DNA from: Capra hircus
Taxonomy: Eukaryota > Chordata > Mammalia > Artiodactyla > Bovidae
DNA: 64,000 bases
Reading direction: 5' to 3'
NCBI RefSeq assembly: GCF_001704415.2
Contig: NC_030826.1
Coordinates: forward strand, 57,927,362 to 57,991,361
Position numbers and translations under genes: made by a program. Below the pieces are notes generated by a model. That model searched no databases. It had not been told where the DNA came from and was given only the letters and a program-made list of their open reading frames with translations. This document shows positions 11,025 to 21,012 of this stretch, piece after piece (position 1 is the first letter of the stretch; every line of letters starts with the position of its first letter).

Positions 11025-11480
11025 AAAAGAAAAGTCAAAATTAAAAGATACATGCATAACCGTGGGGTCAGCCTGGGGAGCATGGGAGCCCAGTGAAAGG
11101 GCTCTCCAAGGCCAAAGCTGAGACAATGTGACCAAACGTAAATAGTGTGGCGCTGGATTATACATGTAAATATTCAGGAGTCCATACTGATGCAAGCGAG
11201 TGGGTGCGTAGATAATGAAATGGAGGAGGACGAGGATCCTCAGTGCGGAAGAATTCCAAATAATTTATGTAGATATTTTGCCCTTAAAGGGACAGGACTT
11301 AGTGATTTCTCTCCAAAGAGCATAGTAAGGGAAGGAGGGGAAAGAGAGACGAAGCGTGGGGACGCCTGAGGACACGACCTCAGCCGGGGGTCAAGGACAG
11401 CATCGGCCGTGGGGAGACGCCGGGGGCCGGGCTCTAGACAGGATGTGGTGGGAGTGGAGCTTTGCCTGTGTGGTCTTCTT

Positions 11481-11672
11481 CTTCTTTTTTTGATATGGAC
11501 CTTTTTTTTTTTAAGTCTTTATTGAATTTGTTATAATATTTCTGTGTTGTGTTTTGTTTTTTCGGTCCAGAGGCATGTGGGATTTTAGGTCCCCGGCCAG
11601 GGACTGAACCTGGACTCCTGGCATTGGAAGGTGGAGGCTTAACCACTGGACCACCAGTAAAGCCCCTATCAC
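11481..11672 (-). repeat. CHR-2 type SINE nested in old L1
   Basis: Antisense CHR: GTCTTTATTGAATTTGTTATAATAT, GGCATGTGGGATTTTAGGTCC, GACTGAACCTGGACTCC and TTAACCACTGGACCACCAG. Flanked by the 12-bp duplication TGTGGTCTTCTT at 11469-11480 and 11673-11684. Confidence 0.93.
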
Positions 11673-11947
11673 TGTGGTCTTCTTTCCCCAAACTTGTAAG
11701 CCCAATACAATCACGACAAAAACGTCAGACACGTCAAAATTGAGGGGCATCCTCTGACCCTGCCAACCAGCACCCTTCCAAACCATCAAGGTCGTGAGAA
11801 GCAGGGCAAGTCTGAGAGCCACACAGCCCAGAAGAGCGTAGGGAGACAGGGCACCACATGCAATGCAGTGTCCTGGCTGGGACCCTGGGACGGAAAAGGG
11901 ACAGAGGAAACTGGAGAAATTTAGGGGGCCTTTCTTTAATAACAAGG

Positions 11948-12118
11948 GCTTCCCAGGTGGTCAGTGGGCACAGAATCTGCCTGCAGCGCAGGGGATGCAG
12001 GAAACGCAAGTTTGATTTCCGGGTCAGGAAGGTCCCCTGCAGGAGGGCGTGGCAACCCATCCAGTGTTCTCGCCTGGAGAGTCCCACGGACAGCGGAGCC
12101 TGGCGGGCTGCAGTCCCA
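11948..12118 (+). repeat. 3'-truncated Bov-tA SINE nested in old L1
   Basis: Sense: CTTCCCAGGTGGTCAGTGG, GATTTCCGGGTCAGGAAGG, GTGTTCTCGCCTGGAGAGTC, ending GGGCTGCAGTCCCA. It lacks the last part of the element yet is bounded by the 13-bp duplication TTTAATAACAAGG at 11935-11947 and 12119-12131. Confidence 0.93.
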
Positions 12119-12296
12119 TTTAATAACAAGGTCTCCGTGTTGGTTCATAAATTGTGACAAGCGTTCCACAGGGGTGTAAGGAGCTCCCAAGAGGGGAAAC
12201 TGGAGTGCGGTGTATGGGAACTCGTGGTACCAATGTCACAACGTTCCTGTAAACTGAAAATTCTTTGAAAATGAAAAGTCATTAAAAGAGACCAGA

Positions 12297-12965
12297 GAAG
12301 ATTCTCGCCCTTGAGATGAAAGTCAAGATCAAGGACGTTGATATGAAGTCATAATAAAATACTGAGAACAGATATGATATTGAACTGTCTGAATGAAAAA
12401 AAAGTAATGAAATGGATACCACATATCTTATGTCCAACTAAATACAGCAGCTCGTGTAAGCGCCATGAAAACACCACCTCCTCTGCTGGTTTAGCTGCTG
12501 TGTTCCCGGCAGGCGACGGGGATGGGGGTCCTGGGGGTGGTGAAGGAGCCGCCACATTAAATATGATTCCACATTTTCTCAGCCGTCCATCAGAAGTGCC
12601 ATATAGCAATGGAAGCCTTTCTTTCCTCTTCTATTAAATGGGGTGGGGGGACAGGAGCATCCATCACTGTGAGGATAAAATGGGATGATCACGTAGAGCC
12701 TTTGTATGTTACCTAAGACAAGGTGAGCAGTGAAAATCCGGGTGGGGGGAGGGTGTGTCCACAGGCCTGGATGCAGAATGTGAGCTGAACCCAGTGTCCT
12801 TCAAAACCACACAGTGGTTGTTCCATGAACATCCCCCACGGGGCATCAGGGAGGGCTCGGGCCCAAGGAAACCTGTCAATTCCCAGAGACCTGTCACGGA
12901 GTAGAAGCTGTTACTGGTGTTGGTGTTAGCTCCCTGGGGCTATCACCACAAACCGCCCACTGGGG
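12297..12965. other. No named element; end is an old repeat
   Basis: Mostly unrecognised. From about 12918 the text (GTGTTAGCTCCCTGGGGCTA, GGGGGCTTAAAG) matches an old mammalian repeat that resumes after the MER1 insertion with AAACAACAGAAGTGTACTG and CCAGAGGCTGGAAACTG; I cannot name that family. Confidence 0.45.
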
Positions 12966-12973
12966 GCTTAAAG

Positions 12974-13186
12974 CAGTGGTCCCCAACCTTTTTAGCACTA
13001 GGGACTTGTTTCATGGAAGACCATTTTTCCATGGACCTGGGGAGAGGGGATGGCTTCGGGATGATTCAAGCTCCTTACATGATTCAAGCTCCTTACATAC
13101 ATAAACATGTATGTTGTTTATGTTATTATGGCATCAGCTCCACCCAAGACTGTCAGGCATTAGATCCCAGAGGTTGGGGACCCTCG
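12974..13186 (-). mobile_element. MER1-type hAT-Charlie element
   Basis: Starts CAGTGGTCCCCAACCTTTTT and ends GGTTGGGGACCCTCG, imperfect 15-bp terminal inverted repeats. The interior has GTTTCATGGAAGACCATTTTTCC and CAGGCATTAGATCCCAGAGG. It is flanked by decayed 8-bp duplications GCTTAAAG (12966-12973) and GTTTAAAC (13187-13194), the length typical of hAT insertions. An 18-bp tandem duplication lies inside. Confidence 0.88.
13061..13096. repeat. 18-bp tandem duplication
   Basis: ATGATTCAAGCTCCTTAC occurs twice head to tail, 13061-13078 and 13079-13096, inside the MER1-type element. Confidence 0.97.
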
Positions 13187-13872
13187 GTTTAAACAACAGA
13201 AGTGTACTGTCTCAGAGCTCCAGAGGCTGGAAACTGAAGCGGAGATGCCCACGGGGTTGTCTCCTCCTGAGGCCAGAGGGTCAGAGCTCACCGCCCTTCT
13301 CTGCCAACCCAGCTCCTTGGGCTGAGACACTCGCTGAAGGCCCACAGAGAAGGCCAGCACTGCCCAGCCTCAAATCTGGCCCGTCTGTCGCCAGACACAG
13401 AGACCCAAGCAAAACCGCATTGCTGGCTGTCACCTTGAAAAGGGGACCCTCCCAGGAGAGAAACCTCCAGCACAGAAACCAGAACCACGTGGATCTATAC
13501 TCGCCGCCACCTCTGAACCTCCCGCAGGGAACTCTGGCTTTTGGCTCGAGGCTGGGCCCGCCAACAGCTTTGCCTCTGAGTTACGTGCCCACCACGTGCA
13601 GTGGCAGCATGCAAATAGTTTTGCATTGAGTGTTCGCATTTGCTTAGGTCTCTTCTTGGTCCAGATTAGTTCTCTCTTGCTCTCCTGGCATGCCTCTAAC
13701 CCGTATCACTTCCTGCTTTGGGACACCTTGGCTGTGGTGCCTCCTGGCTTCTGAATGACCGCTGTTATCTCATGCAAATAAGCGGGGGAGGAGTAACCTG
13801 GTGACAGATGGTGGCATCTCGGCAAACTTCCCCTCCTCTGGTCTGTGGGCTCAGCAGTTGGTATATGGATAG
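13187..13872. other. Old repeat continuation then unrecognised sequence
   Basis: The first 100 bases or so continue the unnamed repeat interrupted by MER1. The rest is unassigned. A perfect octamer ATGCAAAT (POU-factor site) is at 13773-13780. The 172-codon frame at 13111-13629 crosses both repeats and is not a gene. Confidence 0.4.
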
Positions 13873-14063
13873 TGTGTTAGTCACCCAGTCGTGTCCGATT
13901 CTTTGTGGCCCACCACGTCCCTCTGTTCATGGGATTCTCCAGGCAAGAATACGAGAGTGGGCTGCCATTTCCTCCTCCAGGGGATCTTCCTGAACCAGGG
14001 ATCAAACCCGGGTCTCCTGCATTGCAGGCAGATTCTTTACCATCTCAGCCACCAGGGAAGCTG
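13873..14063 (-). repeat. Bov-tA SINE
   Basis: Antisense: TTAGTCACCCAGTCGTGTCC, GGGATTCTCCAGGCAAGAAT, CAGGGATCAAACCCGGGTCT, CATCTCAGCCACCAGGGAAG. Slightly short in the body. Confidence 0.94.
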
Positions 14064-14470
14064 ACCATGCAGATCAAACATCGAAAAATAAATACCTGGT
14101 TCCTGCCTATGAAGCTCTGGTTCCTGCTCCCACTTCCACCTCACCATCTTGACTTTTTTTTTCCTCTTTGGCCTTATTGCTAAAGCACTCGCGTATGAGT
14201 TTTCTGAAACTCTGCAGCCAATATTTCAGAAAATCACCATATTGTACATTTACATGATTTGGAACAGTTGTCTGAGATTTCATTGTATGTCGCTGTAAAC
14301 TTCTCTTTTCCAGGGAAAGGCATCTCCAGTTCTTGCAATAAATGTCATCCGGGAAATAAGATTTGATGCTTAAAACTGCATAGAGGAAACTTTCCAGGAA
14401 AGGGTGATGCTTCAAGTAGAATATCCCTATGGTAGACTGGGCGTGGTTTGGATAGATGATGCTAGATTCT
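14064..14470. other. No recognised element
   Basis: About 400 bp, AT-leaning, with a T-run at 14154-14161; nothing identified. Confidence 0.4.
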
Positions 14471-14925
14471 GGTTTTATAACAGCATTTATTTATTCACTT
14501 ATTCAATAAATATCTATCGCATGCTTATTATATGCTAGGCATGGAACATTTAGCAGGGAACGAAAGAAACCTGAGATCTGCTTTTAGTGAGGGAGACGGA
14601 TAATAAATGAATTTGTACTATTCCAGGCATACATGATATGTGCCATGGAAGAAACTAAAGCAGGGAAGAGAGTAGGTGGAGAAACCACAGGACTGTTTCA
14701 GGTAGAATGGCCAGAGGAGCCTTCCTGGAGGGTCACAGGAGAGCAAAAACAGAAATATAGAGCAAGCCATTGACACGTTTGCAGGAAGAACCTTCCAGAC
14801 AAAGGGAACAGAAAATGCCGGGTCTCTGAAGCAGAAACATGCTTAGCACGTTCAAGAAACATCGAGAAGACCAGTGTAGCTGGCGTAGAGTGAATGAGGC
14901 AAAATCAGTATGATGTGTTCAGAAA
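14471..14925 (-). repeat. L2-type LINE 3' remnant
   Basis: Antisense L2-like: TTCACTTATTCAATAAATATC, TTATATGCTAGGCATGGAAC, GAGGGAGACGGATAATAAATG, GTGCCATGGAAGAAACTAAAGC and AGAACCTTCCAGACAAAGGGAACAG. Decayed and without an open frame. Confidence 0.6.
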
Positions 14926-15152
14926 AATCGGTGGCTGTCAGATGACAGAAGACCTTAACAGTCCAAAAAAGGAGGTTGATTGTCATTGTCATTTAAAAAT
15001 ATACCTTTTATCTGTTGTCCTTATGGACTTAGGATGAAGATAACATGGCTTCTTTGTTTTTGCATTTTGGGTATCTAGCATCATCTGAGGACAGAGTGGG
15101 TACTTGGAATATTATATATGGAGTGACCTCTTCTGCTTCATTGCTTCTTAGC

Positions 15153-15514
15153 AATGCTTTTGAACTGTGGTGCTAGAGAAGACTCTTGAGAGTCCTTTGG
15201 ACAGTAAGGAGATCAAACCAGTCAGTCCTAAAGGAAAACAACCCTGAATACTCACTTGAAGGACTGGTGCTGAAGCTGAAGCTCCAATACTTTGGCCACC
15301 TGATGTGAAGAGCTGACTCACTGGAAAAGACCCTGATGCTGGGAAAGATTGAGGGCCGAAGGAGAAGGGGATGACAGAGGATGAGATGGTTGGATGGCAT
15401 CATTGACTCAATGGACGTGAGTCTGAGCAAACTCTGGGAGATAGTGAAGGACAGGGAAGCCGTCCATGGGGTTGCAGAAAGTCAGACACGACTGAGCGAC
15501 TGAACAACCGCAAG
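15153..15514 (+). mobile_element. BovB LINE 3' fragment
   Basis: Sense BovB: GCTTTTGAACTGTGGTGCTAG, AGAAGACTCTTGAGAGTCC, TTTGGCCACCTGATGTGAAG, AAAGACCCTGATGCTGGGAAAG and GACTGAGCGACTGAACAACC. Non-coding. Confidence 0.94.
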
Positions 15515-15887
15515 ATGGGAAGGACTTCTCTCCTCCATCTGCTCCTACTGGCCTGTGAGCTCTGAGGAAGGGTGTGGTGGCTGTTAGCAGAAGAATCCAG
15601 AAAGCCTTCAGGGTGCAGTTTGTACAGCAGAAACCCATATCACAGATGCCGCCCTTTTGCTATCGTTTCCTTAGAACTCCAGCAATAAATGCAAACAGCT
15701 TCCTGAGTATCCTCAACATGCTCTGTTGCCCTGGGTGTGTGTCTGGGGACTCGGGGGAGGGAGTCTGGTTGATTCGAAGGGGAAATATAACAGTCCCATT
15801 TTGCATAGGTCAAAAGGTTTTAAAGGACTCTTACCAACTCGTTGGATCCCAACTGCTAGTGTGTGTTTGTGTGTACTTGTAAGGGGA
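15515..15887. other. No recognised element
   Basis: Unassigned sequence between two oppositely oriented BovB copies. Confidence 0.4.
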
Positions 15888-16228
15888 TGTTGTTGTTGTT
15901 GTTGAGTCCCTGAGTTGTATCCAACTATTTGTGACCCCACGGACTGCAGCACACCAGGCCACCCTGTCTTCCACCATCTCCCAGAGTTTGCTCAAACTCA
16001 TGTCCACTGAGTTGGTGATGCCATCCAACCATCTCATCCTCTGTCGTCCTCTTCTCCTCCTGACTTCAATCTTTCCCAGCATCAGGGTCTTATCCAATGA
16101 GTTGGCTCTTCGCACCAGGTGGTCAAAGTATTGGAATGTCAACGTCAGTCCTTCCAATGAGTATTCAGGGTTGATTTCCTTTAGCATTGACTGGTTTGAT
16201 CTCCTTGCAGCCCAAGGGACTCTGAAGA
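15888..16228 (-). mobile_element. BovB LINE 3' fragment (main segment)
   Basis: Starts with a TTG-repeat tail (15888-15905) and runs antisense through CGGACTGCAGCACACCAGG, GCATCAGGGTCTTATCCAATG and CAGCCCAAGGGACTCT. At about 16228 the sequence switches strand (next feature). Confidence 0.93.
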
Positions 16229-16263
16229 AGACTGAGTGCCAAAGAATCGATACTTTCAAGTTG
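16229..16263 (+). mobile_element. Inverted 5' segment of BovB copy
   Basis: AAGACTGAGTGCCAAAGAATC followed by GATACTTTCAA is sense BovB from just upstream of the point where the antisense copy stops. The switch of strand at the 5' end is the twin-priming signature; about 25 bases of element are missing at the join. Confidence 0.8.
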
Positions 16264-17099
16264 CAGCAAGGAGATGAGCGGAATTGAAATACAGGAACGA
16301 AACTTGCATGAAGTCTGTAGTGTATAAGAACCCCCACCCCCCAACCTCAGGGTGACGACTGAGAAACCACAGTCAGCATAAAGCGTTTTGCTTCTTGATT
16401 CCTTGAAGGCCCTCTGAGCGCCGGGCGGATGGAGTATGCAGATGACCACTTCCGGGGGGCGGGGGGGGGGCTGGCAGGGTGGAGATGGAGGCACAGGCCA
16501 CAGATGGTGGACGTCTCTCCTGAATGACTGCGAGAGCCAGCGAGTCTCAGCCTCTAACCAGAAACTGAGATTTATGTCTCGCTGGCTACAAGAGAGAACT
16601 GTTTCAAAATCTTCTTCCTCTGTTACAAAACGCCCCCTGGGAGGGTGGTTGGCCGGAGCTGCCACGGTCTTGGTTTCTCGATCTTGGTTTCTCTTTCGTG
16701 CTTCTAGGGTTACATGGGGAAAATGAGTCTGTGGGCTCTGGAGGGGTGGGCTTGGGGTCCCGGCCGCCACCCCTGTAGCTGAGAGCTGGCTGCCTCTGGG
16801 AACCCGAGGCTCTTCTGCTGGTGCCAGAAGCCCCTGCCTCCCTGTAGAGCCTGCAGATAAATATTCATCTCAGCAGAGAAGCCAGTGCAAAGAAAAAGCA
16901 GACCTCTGGCAGAAGTGTGGGGTTTTGTTTGTATGTTTGTTTTTATGTTTTTATTTTATTTTTGTTTTCTGTTGCATAACTTCCTTGATAGAATGCTCAA
17001 TTTTTTTAACCACAAATAACTATATTGGAGTCCCAGGAAGTTAGAGAATCTTGGCTTGAAGCAGCCTCGCCATCCCCTAGAGGGGTCATTGCCATCGCC
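16264..17099. other. No recognised element; G-run
   Basis: Mostly unassigned. A G-rich run (GGGGGGCGGGGGGGGGG) is at 16455-16471. The 201-codon minus frame at 16165-16770 starts outside in BovB and shows no domain. Confidence 0.4.
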
Positions 17100-17392
17100 T
17101 GCGTGCTTTTTTGAGTTGTACCCAATCTTCAGGTCCCTGTGTTAGGGTGATGTCTGGCACTGTTTACTGTTCTCTGATAGCCTGTATTATCATCTGAAGA
17201 TATTTATATGTTTGCTTGGTGGTTTTTTTGGTGGGGGGACTGTTTTTCTCCCTATCCCTGTTTAGAACACATTTTCCATGAAGACAGAGATTACAACTCT
17301 TTTTCAATGTTTTATTTCTAGTACCTACAACAGGACCTGTCTAGAGCAAGTTCTTATCACATATTTTGTGAAAGGATGAACAAATGAACATT
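17100..17392 (+). repeat. L2-type LINE 3' end
   Basis: Sense L2 3' end: ATTTTCCATGAAGACAGAGATTAC, TTTCTAGTACCTACAACAGGAC and GTGAAAGGATGAACAAATGAAC. Decayed. Confidence 0.6.
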
Positions 17393-17394
17393 AG

Positions 17395-17456
17395 CTAATA
17401 TCCGGGCTGAGGGCCAGGTTTGGCCCCTGGGCTGTAGTTTACTAATCCCTATTTGA
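17395..17456. mobile_element. hAT element end fragment
   Basis: GGGCCAGGTTTGGCCCCTGGG followed by CTGTAGTTTACTAATCCC resembles the end of the hAT family seen at 4700-4911. Confidence 0.5.
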
Positions 17457-17502
17457 GACTACCTTAGCCTTCTAAAGCACAGACTCAAAATTTCGTGTTG
17501 TT

Positions 17503-17714
17503 GTAGGTTAGTCGCTAAGTCATGTCCAACTGTTTTGTGATTCCCATGGACTGTAGCTGGCCAGGTTCCCCTGTCCATGGGATTTCCCAGGCTAGAATAC
17601 CTCTGTGCATGGTGCCATTTCCTTCTCCAGGGATATTCCCGACCTAGGGGTCAAACCCATGCGTCCTGCATTGGCAGATGGGTTCTTTAGAACTGAAGCA
17701 CCATGGTGGCCCCC
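17503..17714 (-). repeat. Bov-tA SINE
   Basis: Antisense: TTAGTCGCTAAGTCATGTCC, CCATGGACTGTAGCTGGCC, TTCCTTCTCCAGGGATATTCC, GGGTTCTTTAGAACTGAAGC. More diverged than most copies here. Confidence 0.92.
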
Positions 17715-17729
17715 AAATCTGCTGTAGGA

Positions 17730-17880
17730 TGTTTTAAAACGCTAATTTCCCGGCCCCCATAGAAGGTCTTTGCCTAAATCCAGGCGAGCACCCAGGAGTC
17801 TGTTTTCCCCCCAAGCATCCCAGAATGGGGGGCTATTCTGATATTGGGAACCAGAGAGCCACACATTTAGGAACACTCAG
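17730..17880 (+). mobile_element. Possible MER5A-like hAT remnant
   Basis: ATGTTTTAAAACGCTAATTTC, GGCCCCCATAGAAGG and CCAGGAGTCTGTTTTCC align loosely with MER5-type elements. Weak. Confidence 0.3.
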
Positions 17881-17965
17881 CAGTCACCGGGCTCATCCAC
17901 CGAGACCATAAGCCTTCCCCAGGGCCCCCAGCTCCAGAGATTTGCCAGACTACCTGGTCCCTTTC

Positions 17966-18240
17966 GGAGAAGGCAATGGCAACCCACTCCAGTACTCTTG
18001 CCTGGAAAATCCCATGGATGGAGGCGCCTGGTAGGCTGTAGTCCATGGGGTCTCGAAGAGTCAGAAACGACTGAGTGACTTCACTTTCACTTTTCACTTT
18101 CATGCATTGGAGAAGGAAATGGAAATGGCAACCCACTCCAGTGTTCTTGTCTGGAGAATCCCAGGGACAAGGGGGCCTGGTGGGCTATCGTCTATAGGGT
18201 CTCACAGACTCGGACACGACTGGAGTGACTTAGCAGCAGC
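17966..18240 (+). repeat. BovA2 dimeric SINE
   Basis: Two sense Bov-A monomers joined by CTTCACTTTCACTTTTCACTTTC. Flanked by a perfect 14-bp duplication ACCTGGTCCCTTTC at 17952-17965 and 18241-18254, so the boundaries are exact. Confidence 0.97.
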
Positions 18241-18291
18241 ACCTGGTCCCTTTCATCTTCCTCTCTCAGCTCCTCCTATCATCTCTCTCTC

Positions 18292-18401
18292 CTTTTCGGC
18301 CACACCACGTGGCATGTGGGATCTTAGTCCCCCAGTCAGGGATCAAGCCTCTGCCCCCTGCAGTGGAAGCACGGAGTCTTAACCATTGGACAGCCCGGGA
18401 C
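18292..18401 (-). repeat. CHR-2 type SINE, partial
   Basis: Antisense: CGGCCACACCACGTGGCATG, GGGATCTTAGTCCCCCAGTC, TTAACCATTGGACAGCCCGG. Only the tRNA-like 110 bp is present. Confidence 0.9.
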
Positions 18402-19320
18402 ATCTGTCCCTCTGTATTCTCTTATCATCTCTTTAAATCCTTCTCAGACTTTGGTTACTAACTCATACCAGCTTGAGGGGAGTTGCTGGCAGGCCTTTTG
18501 GCCGAGAAGATGGGGAGGAGACGGAGCGGCGGGCAGGGCCTTCTTGGTGCCCTGGGGACGGTGGGGGCCTGCCTCTCCTAGAGACTGTTTGGGGAGGGAT
18601 CTGTGCAGCTTCCGCGGCCCCGCTTACCCACAGGATGGGCTCCGGCTCCCACGAAGGCAACGTTCTGCGCCTGCGTGCGTGCGGCATCCGGGCTTGTTTT
18701 CACGGGTGAGGCTCAGTGAGGCTCTTCCAGCTTTCTGCATCACGACGAGATGCTTATCTCCTCGCTCGTCTCCCCGCTCCCGGGTGATGGCCCCTGCAGA
18801 GGACCATCTTAATTAACAACATCTCGCTCTTTCATAATTAAATTTGAAGTCGACTTGAGCGAGAGGGCTTGGAGAGCTCGGCGGGCTGTGGGCCAGGGGT
18901 CTGAGCCATCATGGAACGGTGGCACCTCCCAGGGCCTGATCCCTGGGACACGTATGTGGATTACAAAGAAATCCCTCTGCACGAGGCTGGGCTAACTCTT
19001 CACTCTTGAGTGCGGAGTTTCCAAAGTCCCCGCTGGTCAGGGGCAGAGGGCCTGCCTTCGCTTGCTGAAGATGTGGAGCTTGGGGTTGCGTGGGGCCATG
19101 GGACTCAGCACGCCCTGGGCCTTGAGCTGTGATGCCCTAGGTCCTTGTGTCCTGAGGCATGATCCCGCATGGCCCCGGTGGACTGTGTCCCCCCAGTCTT
19201 TACTGGAGGATTTTCCCCTAAAGCGACTTAGTATGGATTTACCCAGAATAGAATGTTTGGGGCTAGAAGGGAAAGTACGGAGCACGGAGGTGGGGACGGT
19301 CCCTGAGTCTCACGCTGTCT
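18402..19320. other. Repeat-free, CpG-richer block
   Basis: No repeats recognised over 900 bp. The part at 18520-18790 has more CpG than its surroundings. No exon is recognisable; overlapping frames exist on both strands. Confidence 0.4.
18720..18860. promoter_or_regulatory. Candidate regulatory block with homeodomain cores
   Basis: TTAATTAA at 18809-18816 and TAATTA at 18835-18840 lie in repeat-free sequence beside a CpG-richer stretch. TAATTA is the core bound by many homeodomain proteins. Regulatory function is inference from composition only. Confidence 0.25.
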
Positions 19321-19534
19321 TGTGTTCAGTTGCTCAGCCGTTTCCAGCTCCCCGAGACCCCATGGACAGTAGCCTGGCAGGCTCCTCTGTCCATGGAATT
19401 CTCCAGGCAAGAATACTGGAGTGGGTTGCCATGCCCTCCTCCAGGGGAATCTTCCCGACCCAGGGATCGAACCCTCTCCCCCTGCATCTCCTGCATTGGC
19501 AGGCAGACTCCACCACGGAGCCACCCGGGAAGCC
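19321..19534 (-). repeat. Bov-tA SINE
   Basis: Antisense: GTTCAGTTGCTCAGCCGTTTCC, GAATTCTCCAGGCAAGAATAC, CGACCCAGGGATCGAACCC, GAGCCACCCGGGAAGC. Confidence 0.95.
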
Positions 19535-19736
19535 TGAATTTTCATTCCTTATACCTATTTTTTAAGTTGAAAATGCACATCATACTTTCCTTGCATACGG
19601 AAACGTTTCCCTTTTAATTCTTAACCATAAAACCTTAACCTCTGGGGCTTTTATGGAGAAGGCGCAAGGAAGGAGGCGGACCCAGCTCACGGCCACGAGC
19701 GTGCAGCTCAGTTGGGGCACGTTGCTGTGTGTGTGT

Positions 19737-19947
19737 GTTTTTGGCCGCACTGTGTGAGGGTTTTCTCTCCTTGCGGGGTGTCGGCAGTGACTTGTTGCAG
19801 AGGACAGGCTCTGAAGTGTGGGCGTCAGTAGTCATGGCTCACAGGCTTAGTTGCTCCGGGGCATGAGGGATCTTCCTGGAGCAGGGATCGAACCTGCGTC
19901 TCCTGTATTGGCAGGTGGACTCTCAATCACTGGACCACCATCAGGCG
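19737..19947 (-). repeat. CHR type SINE
   Basis: Antisense: TTTTTGGCCGCACTGTGTGAG, GGCTTAGTTGCTCCGGGGCA, GAGCAGGGATCGAACCTGCG, CAATCACTGGACCACCA. A diverged tRNA-derived cetartiodactyl SINE. Confidence 0.85.
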
Positions 19948-20084
19948 CACACTTTTTAATATCGCCAAATGCACGGCACAACATAGATGCAAGGGAGCGG
20001 TCGCTATCTGTACACGCAGAGGGCTGCGGGAGGCACGCATCTGCACAGGGTGGGGAGCGCCCAGCCTTCCTTACGCAGGCATGT

Positions 20085-20250
20085 GTTTTCCATATGTCGT
20101 CTAATCGTTAAGATAACACAGGCAGTCACCACTATCTCCCTGAAGAGGAGGAAACTGAGGCACAGGTTAAGTCATCCGCCCAAGGTTGTGCAGGTGGTAG
20201 GTGAGGCAACAGGAAGCAGAGCCCAGGTTGGCCGGATGCCGCGCGAAGTC
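20085..20250 (-). repeat. MIR SINE
   Basis: Antisense MIR core: GAGGAGGAAACTGAGGCACAGG, TTAAGTCATCCGCCCAAGG, GGAAGCAGAGCCCAGGTTGG. Ancient mammalian SINE. Confidence 0.75.
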
Positions 20251-20545
20251 AGAGTGTGTTAGAGGTGACAGGACGCTTACCCTCGTTGCCACTGGGAAAT
20301 ATCTCCAAGGCGCCCCAGGAGCAAAAGCAGCATTGCCCGCTAGGCTCAGAGGAGGTTCAATCTGGCAGCAAATTATCAGGGCGACCGAGGGCTTTGGGAG
20401 ATGGAGTTAGCGGACCAGCCTCCAAATTCTGCAGTCACGTTATACAGGGGTGGGGGGGCCACCTTGCCCATCTTCCCCGAGGGCCACACGCAGCGGGAAG
20501 AAGCGGCATCTCCAAACGTCACAGTGACATGAACGTGGTGGAAGG
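20251..20545. other. No recognised element
   Basis: Unassigned; contains a G-run at 20449-20457. Confidence 0.4.
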
Positions 20546-20588
20546 GCTTCCCTGGTGGCTCAGACTCTAAAGAATCCACCTGCCAAGC
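20546..20588 (+). repeat. Orphan Bov-tA head
   Basis: GGGCTTCCCTGGTGGCTCAG followed by ACTCTAAAGAATCCACCTGCC and then unrelated sequence. Only the tRNA-like 5' part remains; it abuts GCGGCCGC at 20587. Confidence 0.85.
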
Positions 20589-20809
20589 GGCCGCCGAGCC
20601 TGTGGTATTTGTCGCAAGAGCCCTAACAAACTAAAGTAACACACATCCTAACGTGAATATGGTTACAGCAATTTCAGGAGCATTTGTGATTTCAAAGAGC
20701 GGGAACAAGACAAAGATGCATGATTTTAGAGGAGAGCAGGCAAAACACTCTGAAATTTGGGGGACAGGCATTAGGGGGAGAGCAGCAGATTCTGTAGGCC
20801 CCGTGCACG

Positions 20810-21012
20810 TACGCTCAGTCTTTCAGTGGTGTCTGACTCTTTGTGACCCCGTGACCCCAGGGACTGAAGCCCGCCAGGCTCCTCTGTCCATAGGATTCTT
20901 CAGGCAAGAACACTGGAGTGGGTTGCCGTTTCTTCCTCCAGGGGACCTTCCCCACCCAGGGACTGAGCCCCTGGCTCTTTCTTGGCAGGCGGGTTCTTCA
21001 CCACTGAGCCAA
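20810..21012 (-). repeat. Bov-tA SINE
   Basis: Antisense: CTCAGTCTTTCAGTGGTGTC, GATTCTTCAGGCAAGAACACTGG, GGTTCTTCACCACTGAGCCA. The tip of the head is missing. Confidence 0.93.

Larger units (their letters stand above)
9137..12296 (+). mobile_element. Old L1 ORF2 end and 3' UTR (host of nested SINEs)
   Basis: With later insertions set aside, this reads as one sense-strand old L1: CCAGCGACCACATGCCTGGATA, ATGCCCTTCATAGGCAAATGG, GAATACTATCCAGTGAC, GAAGAATCTAACTGGATTACAAATG, GAGTCTCTGAGACTAAAAGCAGTGG and the terminal CCTGTAAACTGAAAATTCTTTG. ORF2 is not open. It is split by SINEs at 9328-9515, 10400-10681, 10817-11024, 11481-11672 and 11948-12118, so it is the oldest layer here. Confidence 0.75.

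Noticed and set aside
13773..13780. Octamer ATGCAAAT as a regulatory site
   Set aside because: A single 8-mer is expected by chance in 64 kb; no supporting cluster nearby.
16165..16770. 201-codon minus-strand frame
   Set aside because: Partly within BovB, compositionally simple, no recognisable domain.
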